Below, piece by piece: positions 8,318 through 16,523 of a stretch of 64,000 nt of DNA. Position 1 is the stretch's first letter. Each line of letters begins with the position of its first letter. Position numbers and translations under genes: made by a program. Below the pieces are notes generated by a model. The model searched no databases. It saw nothing but the letters and a program-made list of their open reading frames with translations, and was not told where the DNA came from. The stretch is from Candidatus Sulfotelmatobacter sp. Lineage in GTDB: Bacteria > Acidobacteriota > Terriglobia > Terriglobales > Acidobacteriaceae. The DNA is taken from NCBI GenBank assembly GCA_036500765.1, contig DASYBM010000004.1:1302001-1366000 (forward strand), written 5' to 3'.

Positions 8318-10609
8318 TCAATTCCCGGTCGGGACGCCGCCGTATTTTTCCAGCCACTTTAATTCTTCTCTTACTTTGATTTTGCCGTGCCAGGGATTTT
8401 TGGCGAGGCTGTGGCCTTCGCCTGGGAAAACTAGCAATTTATTTGGGATGCCTAGCGAGTAGAGGGCGTGTTCTAGTAAGTAGTCTTCCAGCACCGCGAC
8501 TCGGATGTCGTCGGCGCCGGCTACCATGTGCGTGGGGGTTTTTACTTTGTCGATTTGGAAGATGGCGGCTTCGTCGTGGTAGCGCTGGGGGGCTTCCCAG
8601 GGGCGTCCGCCGAGGAAGTAGGCGTCGTCGAAGGTGGTGTCGTCGTTGCCCCAGTTGCCGACGTTTTCTACTGCTCCGGCGCCGGTTACCGCCGCTGTGA
8701 AGCGGGTGGTTTGGGTGATGAGCCAGTTGGTCATGTATCCGCCGTAGCTGTAGCCGCCGATGGTGAGGTGGTCGGGGTCGGCGATGCCGTCTTTGACAAG
8801 GGCGTCGACACCTTCGAGAATGTCCTTGCCGGGGCGGCTGACCATGACGGGGACAATCTGCATGAGGAACTTGTCGCCGTAGCCGGTGGAACCGCGGTAG
8901 TTGGGCTCGAAGACTAGCCATCCGTTGGTGGCGGCGAGGGCGGACCACTGGTACCAGTCGGCCTCGAAGTGGTTGCCGTCGGCGTCGGCGGGGCCGCCGT
9001 GAATGAAGGTCAGCATGGGCAGGTGCTTGGATTCGAACTTCCCGGGAGGGTAAATCAGCATGCCTTCTACCGTGGTGCCATCGTCGGCCTTCCAGTGATA
9101 GGGCTTGCCTTGAGGGAGATCGCGTTCGGCGAAAAGCTTATTGAAACTTGTGATCGGCTTGGCTTGATCGAGCGTGGCGGCGCTGTCGGCTAGATAGATT
9201 TCTTCGGGCTTGTTGAGTGACGAGTAGACGAAGGCGACGCGCGATGAGTGAGCAGCGACGGATATGCGAGAGTAAGTGCCGGGCCATCCGCTGATGCGGT
9301 GCAGAGAATCGGAGGGCTTGGCGGCGGAATAGATTTGAACTTCGGTGCCGATGCGAGCGGAGGCGAGGATGCTGGAGTCGCTTGAATTCGGGGTGGAGGC
9401 GCTGGCTTCGCTCGCGGGGCGGACCCTTCGACTGGGCTCAGAGCTGGCTGCGTCTGCCCCCACGACGGCATAGTGATCGACGGGGCCGACGAAATTTTTG
9501 GCCCATTGCTCGACGGCGCCGGATTGAGCATCGACCGAATAAAGGTGCGGCTGGAGGTCGCGGTAGGGGCCGGCGACGTCTCCGATTTCGACGGTGAAGA
9601 AAATGTGACGGCCATCGTTGGCCCAATGCGCCTGGGTTTCAGCGGCTTGGTTATGAGTGAGGCGGACGGGCTTAAGTTGAGCGCCGGCATTGGGTGAGCT
9701 GTCGGCAGTGGCGGACAAAGCCTGCCCTGAGCTTGTCGAAGGGAGTGTCCGCCCCACACTTTCTAAGTCGAGAGTGTAAAGTTCCACGTCGTCGATTTTT
9801 TCCTGGCGCTGATTGATGGCGCTGGTGAGGAAGGCGAGTTTGTTGCCCTGCGGCGAAGCGATGATGGCATCGACGCGCAGGGGAACGGTGGCAACTTCGC
9901 TGGTGCCGGGCGTGACGTCGGGAGCTTCTTCCGGCTTCCCTTCCTTTTTCTCAGCTTTCATTGGCGCAGCAGCCTGGTGGGCCAGGGCTTCGCGCAAGTC
10001 GAAACTAAAAATAGTGTCGCCGCGTTCGGCGGTGCGGTACTGCACGACATCCTTCCACGCTTGCTTGTACTCGTCTTTCTGCGATTTGGTCCAGGGCTGG
10101 CGGGTGGCGAAATAAATTGTCTGCGAATCGGCCGACCAGGCGAAGGAGTGAACGTCTTCTTCTCCCTGGGTGATGGCGAAGGCTTCGCCGCCGGTGGGAG
10201 AAATGAGATAGATCTGGGCGGGTTCGTCTTTCGAGTCGGAATCGGGGTCGGAATCTCCATCTTTTTCCGATGATGCCTTGCGCTCGGAGAGGAAGGCAAT
10301 CCAGCGGCCGTCGGGCGACCACTTGGGTTCGGAGTCGTGTCCGGATTGCGTGAGTTGAATCAGAGCCGGAGAGCCGGCGTGGCCATCGTCGTGATAGAGC
10401 CAGAGGTCGGTGCGGAAGATTTGCTGGTCCCAATCGGCACGCCCGGTGCAGACGATGACGGAGTTGCCGTCGGGCGACATCTCAACCGATTTGATGTCGA
10501 CGGAGTTGAAGAATTCGTCGAGCGTGAGCCTGGGTTTGGTTTGAGTGGCGGCGGTCAGTGCAGAACTGAAGACGATCAAGACCAGCAGAGGACATTTTCG
10601 GATTCGCAT
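8318..10609 (-). CDS. S9 family peptidase (prolyl oligopeptidase type), secreted
   Basis: 763 residues with a signal peptide (MRIRKCPLLVLIVFSSALTAA). Residues about 25-480 form a WD40/TolB-like beta-propeller (SVEMSPDGNSVIV, PKWSPDGRWIAFLSERK). Residues about 500-755 form the alpha/beta-hydrolase domain. Catalytic serine is in GGYSYGGYM (about 618), aspartate in GADDIRV (about 699) and histidine in GEGHSL (about 731). It should cleave short peptides or acyl-peptides in the periplasm. Two short dispersed repeats are inserted in frame in the propeller (9720-9756, read as LPSTSSGQAL; 9414-9460, read as SRRVRPASEA), probably in surface loops. It is a single gene with no clear operon partner. Confidence 0.93.
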   Translation of the reverse strand: MRIRKCPLLVLIVFSSALTAATQTKPRLTLDEFFNSVDIKSVEMSPDGNSVIVCTGRADWDQQIFRTDLWLYHDDGHAGSPALIQLTQSGHDSEPKWSPDGRWIAFLSERKASSEKDGDSDPDSDSKDEPAQIYLISPTGGEAFAITQGEEDVHSFAWSADSQTIYFATRQPWTKSQKDEYKQAWKDVVQYRTAERGDTIFSFDLREALAHQAAAPMKAEKKEGKPEEAPDVTPGTSEVATVPLRVDAIIASPQGNKLAFLTSAINQRQEKIDDVELYTLDLESVGRTLPSTSSGQALSATADSSPNAGAQLKPVRLTHNQAAETQAHWANDGRHIFFTVEIGDVAGPYRDLQPHLYSVDAQSGAVEQWAKNFVGPVDHYAVVGADAASSEPSRRVRPASEASASTPNSSDSSILASARIGTEVQIYSAAKPSDSLHRISGWPGTYSRISVAAHSSRVAFVYSSLNKPEEIYLADSAATLDQAKPITSFNKLFAERDLPQGKPYHWKADDGTTVEGMLIYPPGKFESKHLPMLTFIHGGPADADGNHFEADWYQWSALAATNGWLVFEPNYRGSTGYGDKFLMQIVPVMVSRPGKDILEGVDALVKDGIADPDHLTIGGYSYGGYMTNWLITQTTRFTAAVTGAGAVENVGNWGNDDTTFDDAYFLGGRPWEAPQRYHDEAAIFQIDKVKTPTHMVAGADDIRVAVLEDYLLEHALYSLGIPNKLLVFPGEGHSLAKNPWHGKIKVREELKWLEKYGGVPTGN
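9414..9460. repeat. Dispersed GGGCGGACCCTTCGACT element, in coding sequence
   Basis: About 45 bp, closely matching 33454-33500. Shared blocks are GCGGGGCGGACCCTTCGACT, GCTCAG and GCTGCGTC. It lies inside the S9 peptidase gene and keeps its frame. Confidence 0.7.
9720..9756. repeat. Dispersed GGGCGGAC..CCCTTCGAC..GCTCAGGGCAGGC element, in coding sequence
   Basis: On the minus strand it reads GGGGCGGACACTCCCTTCGA then CAAGCTCAGGGCAGGC. Same family as 9414-9460, 13901-13926 and 33454-33500. It adds the residues LPSTSSGQAL to the S9 peptidase. Confidence 0.7.
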
Positions 10610-10630
10610 AGGGCCCCGGTGGAAGAAGGG

Positions 10631-11950
10631 TTATACAACGGCGGATTCATTCGAGGCAAGTTTGTGACTTGGGGTGGCGAAATCGCGCCATAGCGCCCAC
10701 AGGAGCGCGGTGAAAACTAGAACGGAGAGTTGGAGGTGGGTCCAGTGCGAGAGCGGGCCGAACAGGGGCAGGAGGAAAGCGAGGTATGCGAGCAGGCGAA
10801 GTGCAGGGGTGGAGCGATGCTGCGGAAAAGTTAGAGTCCAGTCGAGGATGAGCAGCAGCGCGGGAGCGAGGACGAGCAGGTCGTACACGAAAAGATGCGG
10901 GTTGACCAGGACGGCGGCGAGAGTCAGAGCGGAAAAGCGGAGGGCGAGCGGCGCGGAAGATCTCCAGGCGGCCGCGGCGATGGCGACGATAACGATTGAA
11001 CTTAAGACGTAGAGCGCGAGAGCGGCTTCGGGCGCCGGAACCAGCAACGACCAGAAGGAGCGGAGGGAGTGCATCTGGATGGGGGCATGACTGAGTTCGG
11101 CGGCGTCGATGAGGCGCTGGATGTGCACGAGCATGTCGAAGTAGGAGCGCATCACTGCGGGGCCGAAGTAGATTCTGGTGAGCGCCAACTGTGCGGCTGC
11201 CGAGAGGACGAGTCCGGCGAATGCGCGCCATGAATGCGCGAGGAGCAGGACCAGCGGAATGGCGACTATGAACTGCGGCTTGAAGATGAGAAATCCGAGG
11301 GCAATGCCGGCCAGCCAATTGCGATCGGCGCGGAAGGCCAGGAATGCCGCGGTGAAGAACGCCAGCACCAATACAGAGTTTTGTCCGCGGACGAAGAAAT
11401 GAAAGAGCGGAGGGAAAGCGAGGGCGGCGATAGAGACGAGTCCGCGATGCGGGAGAAGAGTTGGGCAAGATTTCCAGATCAGATAGATGCAGGCGAAGTA
11501 GAGCAGGAGGCTGGTGGCGACCCAGATTCGCGCAGCCATTGAAAATGAGAAGCGGGAGAGTGGAACGAAGAGGAGTCCGAACTGCGGTCCGTACAGGTTG
11601 GGCAGGGTGAGGTGTGTGGGTTGGTGGGGCTGCCCTTGCGGGATTACTCTTTTCAGTTCGTTCGCAATGACTTGCTGGTTGTAAAGTTCGCTGGAACGGC
11701 CTTCTGCGATCAGGCGGGCGGAGATGTAGGTGGGAAGAAAGTCCTGGAATTTGATATTGCCGGCGCGGTCAAACTGGCCCGGCGTCGAGAAGTCGATGAT
11801 GCAGATTCCCCACAGGCAGACGGCCAACAACGTCGCATGGGCGCGGAGGCGGCGTGGGGTCAACAGGGCTGCGACGCTCGCGAGCCAAGGCTGCGGTGCG
11901 GCGAATTGGGGAAAAAGTTGCATGTTTGGGGTTAGTGCCACCTTGCTCAT
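10631..11950 (-). CDS. GT87/DUF2029-like polytopic membrane glycosyltransferase
   Basis: 439 residues from ATG 11950. Many hydrophobic helices (LLAVCLWGICIIDF, ATSLLLYFACIYLIW, LVLAFFTAAFLAFRA, LALYVLSSIVIVAIAAAAW and others; roughly nine to ten in all), with the family's early loop (DFLPTYISARLIAEGR), LYGPQFGLLF and GFLIFKPQF. Members use polyprenyl-phosphate sugars to add mannose or related sugars on the outer face of the inner membrane. The ORF is open from 12127, but ATG 11950 overlaps the TGA stop of the upstream lipoprotein gene (TGATG), which supports coupled translation and this start. Sugar and acceptor cannot be told from sequence. Confidence 0.75.
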   Translation of the reverse strand: MSKVALTPNMQLFPQFAAPQPWLASVAALLTPRRLRAHATLLAVCLWGICIIDFSTPGQFDRAGNIKFQDFLPTYISARLIAEGRSSELYNQQVIANELKRVIPQGQPHQPTHLTLPNLYGPQFGLLFVPLSRFSFSMAARIWVATSLLLYFACIYLIWKSCPTLLPHRGLVSIAALAFPPLFHFFVRGQNSVLVLAFFTAAFLAFRADRNWLAGIALGFLIFKPQFIVAIPLVLLLAHSWRAFAGLVLSAAAQLALTRIYFGPAVMRSYFDMLVHIQRLIDAAELSHAPIQMHSLRSFWSLLVPAPEAALALYVLSSIVIVAIAAAAWRSSAPLALRFSALTLAAVLVNPHLFVYDLLVLAPALLLILDWTLTFPQHRSTPALRLLAYLAFLLPLFGPLSHWTHLQLSVLVFTALLWALWRDFATPSHKLASNESAVV

Positions 11951-12555
11951 CACTGGGTGGGCTCGGCATTTTTTAGGGCGTCGTCCATGGTCTGGCCCAG
12001 GCGGGGCGCACTCTGAGCGCTCTGAAGTAATCGCCAGCCGTCGTCGTAGTCGCGAAAGCCGACCGTCGAGTTGTAGCGCAGATCGCTGGAGTAGAGTGCG
12101 GCGCCGACCTCGTTCAGCGGAACCCATCTCCAGGTGAAGTCGACATCGGCTAAAGCGCCCTGCTTACTGATGCCGGTGATGCTCAGGAATTCTCTTTTGG
12201 CCACGGGGATTAAGAGCAGCGGCTTGTCGGCTTGGTCCGCGGGGAGCAGGGCGCGCACCGCGTCGACGCCGGAGGGCGTGAGGAGCACGTCCCAGCACGG
12301 CGGCGGGGCGAGGTTCGCAGAGCAGGGGGCGGCGGTTGCGGAGATCCAACCGTGTTGTTGCAGGACAAGATATTCCGGGGAGACATAGTTTTTATTGGAG
12401 ACGATTCCGGTCTGGAGCGAGAACAACTGCGGCGTTTTGAAAGCGTCGGAGGCGGCGATGAGATCGGTGGCGAGGCGGCGGGTGAGGAAGTCGCGGGGGG
12501 AGCAGGAGGCGAGGAAGAGGATGGCCATCAGTGAGAAAGTTGATTTCTTCCGCAT
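11950..12555 (-). CDS. Hypothetical lipoprotein
   Basis: 201 residues from ATG 12555: a basic start (MRKKSTFSLMAILFLASC) with a lipobox (LASC), so probably lipidated after cleavage. The rest shows no family I recognise; it contains a few paired aromatic strands (VDFTWRWVPLNEVGAALY, VGFRDYDDGWRLL). It is translationally coupled by TGATG to the GT87-like membrane protein, so the two may act together at the envelope. An open extension to 12633 is encoded by the palindromic repeat at 12590-12611 and is unlikely to be translated. Confidence 0.65.
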   Translation of the reverse strand: MRKKSTFSLMAILFLASCSPRDFLTRRLATDLIAASDAFKTPQLFSLQTGIVSNKNYVSPEYLVLQQHGWISATAAPCSANLAPPPCWDVLLTPSGVDAVRALLPADQADKPLLLIPVAKREFLSITGISKQGALADVDFTWRWVPLNEVGAALYSSDLRYNSTVGFRDYDDGWRLLQSAQSAPRLGQTMDDALKNAEPTQ

Positions 12556-12589
12556 GAATTTGGCGCTGCCCATGCCGGCTACGCCCGGC

Positions 12590-12611
12590 GGACGGGCGAA
12601 TGCGCCCGTCC
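12590..12611. repeat. Palindromic element GACGGGCG-AATG-CGCCCGTC, copy 1
   Basis: 9-bp arms (GGACGGGCG / CGCCCGTCC) around AATG. It lies just upstream of the lipoprotein start. A second copy at 15284-15303 is inside a gene. Confidence 0.7.
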
Positions 12612-12653
12612 CCACACAATCTTCCATCTCCACATAGTCAAAAGTTCACACAA

Positions 12654-13814
12654 TCAACTGCGATGACTTGTGATTGTAAATAAACGGGGGCGCTTGGTTG
12701 TCGAATATTTGTGCGGGCGGAAAGGATGGGAGGTGATTTGGCCGTCGAATTGGGCGGCCCAGCGGCCGGGAATTTGGTGGGAACAATTTGGGCAGCGGCC
12801 GTCGGGGGTGAGGCGGTAGTCTTCGATGTGATAGCCGTAGCGGCGGATCAGGATTTCGCTGCACTGCGGACAGCGCGTATCTTCCCAGGGTCCGACCATG
12901 CCGGGAAGATTGCCGGCGTAGATGTAACGCAGGCCCGCCGTGCGGCCGATTTCGGCGGCGCGCAGCAGGTCTTCCGGCGTCGTATCGCGCTGCGCGTCTC
13001 CTTGCATTTTGTAATCGCCGTGGAAGGCGGTGACGTGCCAGGGAATATCCAGCGAAATTCCGGCGAGGAATTCGGTGAGGCGGCGCAGTTCGTCGTTGGA
13101 GTCGTTGAAGCCGGGGATGAGCAGGGTCACGATTTCGAGCCACAATCCCATCTGGTGAATGCGGCGGATGCTGTCGAGAATGGGACCGATGCGTCCGCCG
13201 AGTTCATGGTAGTGGCGATCGTCGAAGCTCTTGAGATCGACTTTGTAGAGATCGATCCACGGGCGGATGTAGTCGAGAACTTGCGGCGTGCCGTTTCCGT
13301 TGGAGACGAATCCGGTGAGCAGGCCCGCAGCTTTGGCCTCTTTGAACACGGCGACAGCCCATTCGCTGGTGATGAGCGGTTCGTTGTAGGTGCTGACCAG
13401 GACGCGCGCGCCCTGGTCGAGGGCATCGCGAACCAAATCTTCGGGAGAAGCTGCGAGCGGCGGCGAGATGGCGTCGGGATCGCGGAGGGCCTGCGATGTG
13501 ACCCAGTTCTGACAGTATCCGCAGTGCAGATCGCAGCCCAGCATTCCGAAACTGTAGGCGAGAGCACCGGGATGGGCGTGGAAGAATGGCTTCTTTTCGA
13601 TGGGATCGCACTGCATGCCGGCGGTGTATCCCCAGGGAACGTAGAGCGTGCCGCCGCGGTTGAAGCGGACTTTGCAGACGCCGGGCTGGCCTTCGGGGAT
13701 GGGACAGCAATGGCCGCAGGAAAAACAGCGGACGCGATTGTGGTCGAGCTTTTCGTAGAGAGAGGAATCGGCCTCGCGAACTTTTTGGTCGAGGATTTCA
13801 CGGAGTGTGGACAC
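12654..13814 (-). CDS. amrS: AmmeMemoRadiSam-system radical SAM enzyme AmrS
   Basis: 386 residues, the family's usual length. The early Cys motif (RCFSCGHCCPIPEGQPGVCK) and the radical SAM iron-sulfur motif CxxxCxxC in GCDLHCGYCQNW (about C93, C97, C100) are present. STYNEPLI and GNGTP are typical of the AmrS/PflA-like core, and a C-terminal rubredoxin-like Cys cluster (CPQCSEILIRRYG, CPNCSHQ) follows. The family is named for its frequent clustering with AMMECR1 and MEMO proteins, which are not seen here. The reaction is unknown to me. Confident in family. Confidence 0.9.
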   Translation of the reverse strand: MSTLREILDQKVREADSSLYEKLDHNRVRCFSCGHCCPIPEGQPGVCKVRFNRGGTLYVPWGYTAGMQCDPIEKKPFFHAHPGALAYSFGMLGCDLHCGYCQNWVTSQALRDPDAISPPLAASPEDLVRDALDQGARVLVSTYNEPLITSEWAVAVFKEAKAAGLLTGFVSNGNGTPQVLDYIRPWIDLYKVDLKSFDDRHYHELGGRIGPILDSIRRIHQMGLWLEIVTLLIPGFNDSNDELRRLTEFLAGISLDIPWHVTAFHGDYKMQGDAQRDTTPEDLLRAAEIGRTAGLRYIYAGNLPGMVGPWEDTRCPQCSEILIRRYGYHIEDYRLTPDGRCPNCSHQIPGRWAAQFDGQITSHPFRPHKYSTTKRPRLFTITSHRS

Positions 13815-13900
13815 GGGAGGCTCTGTGGATATTTTAGCGCGGGGACGGCTTCGAGTTCGACCCGGTTGGCTTATGCGCTGGGGCCGGACAAGCGGGAGAT

Positions 13901-13926
13901 CCCCTTCGACTCCGCTCAGGGCAGGC
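13901..13926. repeat. Dispersed CCCTTCGACTCCGCTCAGGGCAGGC element
   Basis: Intergenic copy of the family also found at 9414, 9720 and 33454. It is followed by GCTCCGCTCGGGATGACA, another recurrent tag in this window. The 186-base gap between amrS and the PilZ-GAF-Sel1 gene holds nothing else I can name. Confidence 0.6.
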
Positions 13927-14000
13927 TCTCTCTTCGCCTGAAGAACGGCTCCGCTCGGGATGACATCGCGCCTTTAGTTAAACGGCAAACTAGTCGTAGA

Positions 14001-15746
14001 TCAGTGGGCGGCGGAGGGCTTCCAGTTTGGGAGGTGCTGCTGGAGCCAGGAGTCGGCTTGCTGTTCGATGGCCGTGCACTGGGTAGGAGTCAAGCGCGAA
14101 GCCCACAACGGGGCCAAGTCTTTGCTGGCTTTATCTCCGCGCGCGCGCGCGAGCACAGCCCAGAAATAGGCCTGACTCACGTCCACAGGGACGCCGCGTC
14201 CGCCCCAGTAGAGGGCTCCGAGCTTGGCTTGAGCAGGAAGGCTGCCGTGATCGGCGGCGCGGCGGAACCATTCGAAAGCTTGCTTCTCGTCACGCACGAT
14301 TCCGCTTTTTTCGTCACCCTGAAAATAGCGCAGGCCCAGGGCATTCTCGGCGGCGGCATCGTTGTGATCGGCCATCTGACGAAGTTCGTCGGGCGATGCG
14401 GTAGCGACGGACGGAGCGGAAGGGGTTGCCGGCGAGGGATTTTCCAAGGCCGGTGCGCTCGACGAGGCCAGCACGGTCTGCATGGAACTGGCATGCCGCT
14501 GCTGAAGCTTGGCCTGGATTAGCGGTGCCGAATAGAAACCGAGAATCGTTGCGATGAGGATGGCCGCGCCGATCATAAGGTACAGATGCGAGCGCGGCAG
14601 GCTGATGCCGGAGAGCTTCTCTTCCGTGCTTTCCAACTTATCCTGATCGTGTTTTTCTGCGGACGCGAACAGCACGCTGCCAGGCATAGGCGTGAACGGC
14701 GTGGAGACGGGCGCCGCGCCAAGTTGGGGAAGATCCTCGGCGTCGGCGGCACGGTTGACGGCAGCCAGAACACTTTCGGCAAGTCGCTCGAGCACCTCAG
14801 TATCGGAGTCAGAAAATGTGTTGGGGGCAGAGGAGAAAACTTCCACGATGCCGATCGAGTTGGTATCGACGCGAATTGGCGCGGCGAGAAGCGAGCGAAG
14901 GCCGAGGGCGCGGCAGCTCTCGCGATCTACACGATCGTCGAGCTCGGTGTCGTCGCAGCGCAGAGGCTGACCGGCCTTGACGCACTCGCCGGAAAAGCCG
15001 GAGCCGACTTGCAGGCGCGCGCCGATGGGCGGGGCGTCGGGGCCGGAGCTGGCGCGACAGGTCATGAAATCAGGATCGGCTTCGGCGAGCGCAATGGCAG
15101 CGCCGGAAGCACGGACCAGCGTCTGGGCACGCTCCGCAATCAGTTGCAGAGCGGCAGAAAGATCGGAACCATGCGCTTCCACCTGGCGTTGAACCGCGGT
15201 GACAGCCGCGAGGGTGTCGGTATAGTTGGGACGCAGTAGAGGAGCTGCAGCCTCGCTTTTCCCGGCAGAGCTTTGCTCCCCGGGACGGGCGAATGCGCCC
15301 GTCGCGACAGTTGTCGTCCCTATAGTCTGTACGTTGCTCGTGTCCTTCTGCAAAGCGCCAATTTCGGCTTCGCCGTTGGCGACGCCGGCCATGACGTTGA
15401 TGAACAACCACTCGCGCAATCGCGATAGCGACGCGGGAGTGAGCTCAGAAAAATGAAGGCCGGCGCGTCCGGAGGGGTTCGACCAAACTACCTGACCGGT
15501 GGTGTAAATGTTTTCCGCGCAATCGGCGAGGTCGAGGCAGAGATTCACGCGCTTGCGTAATTCAAGAGGCGAATGGCATTGAATGGCCACGCCTTCTTCG
15601 CTGATATCGACGATTTCGTGCAGATCGAGCATCGAGCCCTTGGATTCGGCAGCGAAGGTGGCGTATGCAGGGGTCTGAATCTTGTGTCGCACGCGCCGGC
15701 GACGGTTGGACGGGAACGGATGCGAAGCCGAAGTTATGGCAGCCAT
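14001..15746 (-). CDS. PilZ - GAF - transmembrane - Sel1-repeat protein
   Basis: 581 residues from ATG 15746. PilZ domain at about 15-115: basic start RRRRVRHKI, VDISEEGVAI as the D/NxSxxG motif, RAGLHFSEL as the last strand. GAF domain at about 190-325 (GERAQTLVRASGAAIALAEA-type start; CDDTELDDRV, CRALGLRSLLAAP). One membrane helix at about 388-410 (LYLMIGAAILIATILGFYSAP). The periplasmic part carries Sel1-like repeats (AENALGLRYFQGDEKS, AFEWFRRAADHGSLPAQAKL, GALYWGGRGVPVD) that usually mediate protein contacts. It probably relays a c-di-GMP or small-molecule signal across the membrane. The ORF is open to 15998, but those codons lack any family signal. Confidence 0.82.
   Translation of the reverse strand: MAAITSASHPFPSNRRRRVRHKIQTPAYATFAAESKGSMLDLHEIVDISEEGVAIQCHSPLELRKRVNLCLDLADCAENIYTTGQVVWSNPSGRAGLHFSELTPASLSRLREWLFINVMAGVANGEAEIGALQKDTSNVQTIGTTTVATGAFARPGEQSSAGKSEAAAPLLRPNYTDTLAAVTAVQRQVEAHGSDLSAALQLIAERAQTLVRASGAAIALAEADPDFMTCRASSGPDAPPIGARLQVGSGFSGECVKAGQPLRCDDTELDDRVDRESCRALGLRSLLAAPIRVDTNSIGIVEVFSSAPNTFSDSDTEVLERLAESVLAAVNRAADAEDLPQLGAAPVSTPFTPMPGSVLFASAEKHDQDKLESTEEKLSGISLPRSHLYLMIGAAILIATILGFYSAPLIQAKLQQRHASSMQTVLASSSAPALENPSPATPSAPSVATASPDELRQMADHNDAAAENALGLRYFQGDEKSGIVRDEKQAFEWFRRAADHGSLPAQAKLGALYWGGRGVPVDVSQAYFWAVLARARGDKASKDLAPLWASRLTPTQCTAIEQQADSWLQQHLPNWKPSAAH
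15284..15303. repeat. Palindromic element GACGGGCG-AATG-CGCCCGTC, copy 2
   Basis: Same 20-base core as 12591-12610. It sits in frame in the PilZ-GAF linker, read as TGAFARP. Confidence 0.7.
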
Positions 15747-15880
15747 GGGGAGGGGCGCAGAATTACTGCTCCATATTAGCGCGGGACGGTAGAAAAGTAA
15801 GCAAGAAGTCGTAGGCGACGGAAAGAAAAGCAGAAAGAAATGGGAAGTACATGCTGGCGGGGTTCTGCCGGGCAGAGTTC

Positions 15881-15960
15881 GGGGCCCTCGGCCGTGGGGC
15901 AGGCTTCGCAGGATTGAGTCAGGTAAACACCTGAGCGATCTTGCAGCAACCCGAGGGGCC
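15881..15960 (+). other. Candidate structured RNA / leader upstream of the DUF2844 gene
   Basis: Three nested helices can be drawn. Outer: GGCCCTCGG (15883-15891) with CCGAGGGGCC (15951-15960), one bulged G. Middle: GCAGGATTG (15908-15916) with CGATCTTGC (15936-15944), including G-U pairs. Apical: TCAGGT (15919-15924) with ACCTGA (15929-15934), loop AAAC. There is no U-tract, so it is not a simple terminator. It ends about 54 bases before the DUF2844 start codon. I do not recognise it as a known riboswitch class. Confidence 0.35.
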
Positions 15961-16013
15961 TTAACTCGATTCATACATTTCAGGCTTTTCTCATACATTC
16001 GAGGCTCTTCACA

Positions 16014-16523
16014 ATGAAGGAAAGAAATTTGACGAGGTGGCTAGCTTGGCGATTGCGGCGTTGCGGACTGGCAATCGGGTTTGCGGCGCTGACCTTGCCC
16101 TGCCCCGTGTTTGCGGCACTGGGAGGGGATGCGGCGTCGGTGCAGGCGGATTCGGTTCACATGCAAGCCAGTCTTCGCACGAGTCAAGCGGCCACTACTC
16201 AGGGCGGAGCTTATACCTTGCACGAGCTTCATTCGTCGAGCGGAGTTGTGGTTCGAGAATATGTTTCATCGGCGGGCGCTGTATTCGGTGTGGCATGGCA
16301 GGGCCCTTGGCTGCCTGACCTGCACCAACTGCTGGGGACTTATTTCGAGCCGTATGTGCAGGCGATGCAGGCACGGAATGCGGGGCGCGCCGGGCGCAGG
16401 CCGGTTCACATCGAAATTCCCGGGCTGGTTGTAAATCTGAGTGGACATCCGCGCTCGTTTACGGGGCAAGCATACATTCCGGAAAACTTGCCGCAGGGAA
16501 TGAAGGCCGAGGACGTGCGATGA
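16014..16523 (+). CDS. DUF2844 family exported protein
   Basis: 169 residues with a Tat/Sec-like basic start and hydrophobic core ending PCPVFAALGG. The mature part shows the DUF2844 pattern: YTLHELHSSSGVVVREYVS, then GAVFGVAWQGPWLPDLHQLLG, and VNLSGHPRSFTGQAYIP near the end. Function unknown; the family is known to sit directly before DUF3443 genes, as here. Its stop overlaps the next start by ATGA (16520-16523), so the two are co-translated. The candidate leader RNA at 15881-15960 may govern both. Confidence 0.85.
   Translation: MKERNLTRWLAWRLRRCGLAIGFAALTLPCPVFAALGGDAASVQADSVHMQASLRTSQAATTQGGAYTLHELHSSSGVVVREYVSSAGAVFGVAWQGPWLPDLHQLLGTYFEPYVQAMQARNAGRAGRRPVHIEIPGLVVNLSGHPRSFTGQAYIPENLPQGMKAEDVR

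Noticed and set aside
12711..14522. 603-codon plus-strand open frame
   Set aside because: It runs antisense through amrS and the PilZ-GAF-Sel1 gene, whose motifs are clear. It reads as low-complexity Gly/Ala/Asp text with no family signal.
15881..15960. Known riboswitch (SAM, c-di-GMP, cobalamin)
   Set aside because: None of the core motifs I know for these classes is present; kept only as an unnamed structured element.
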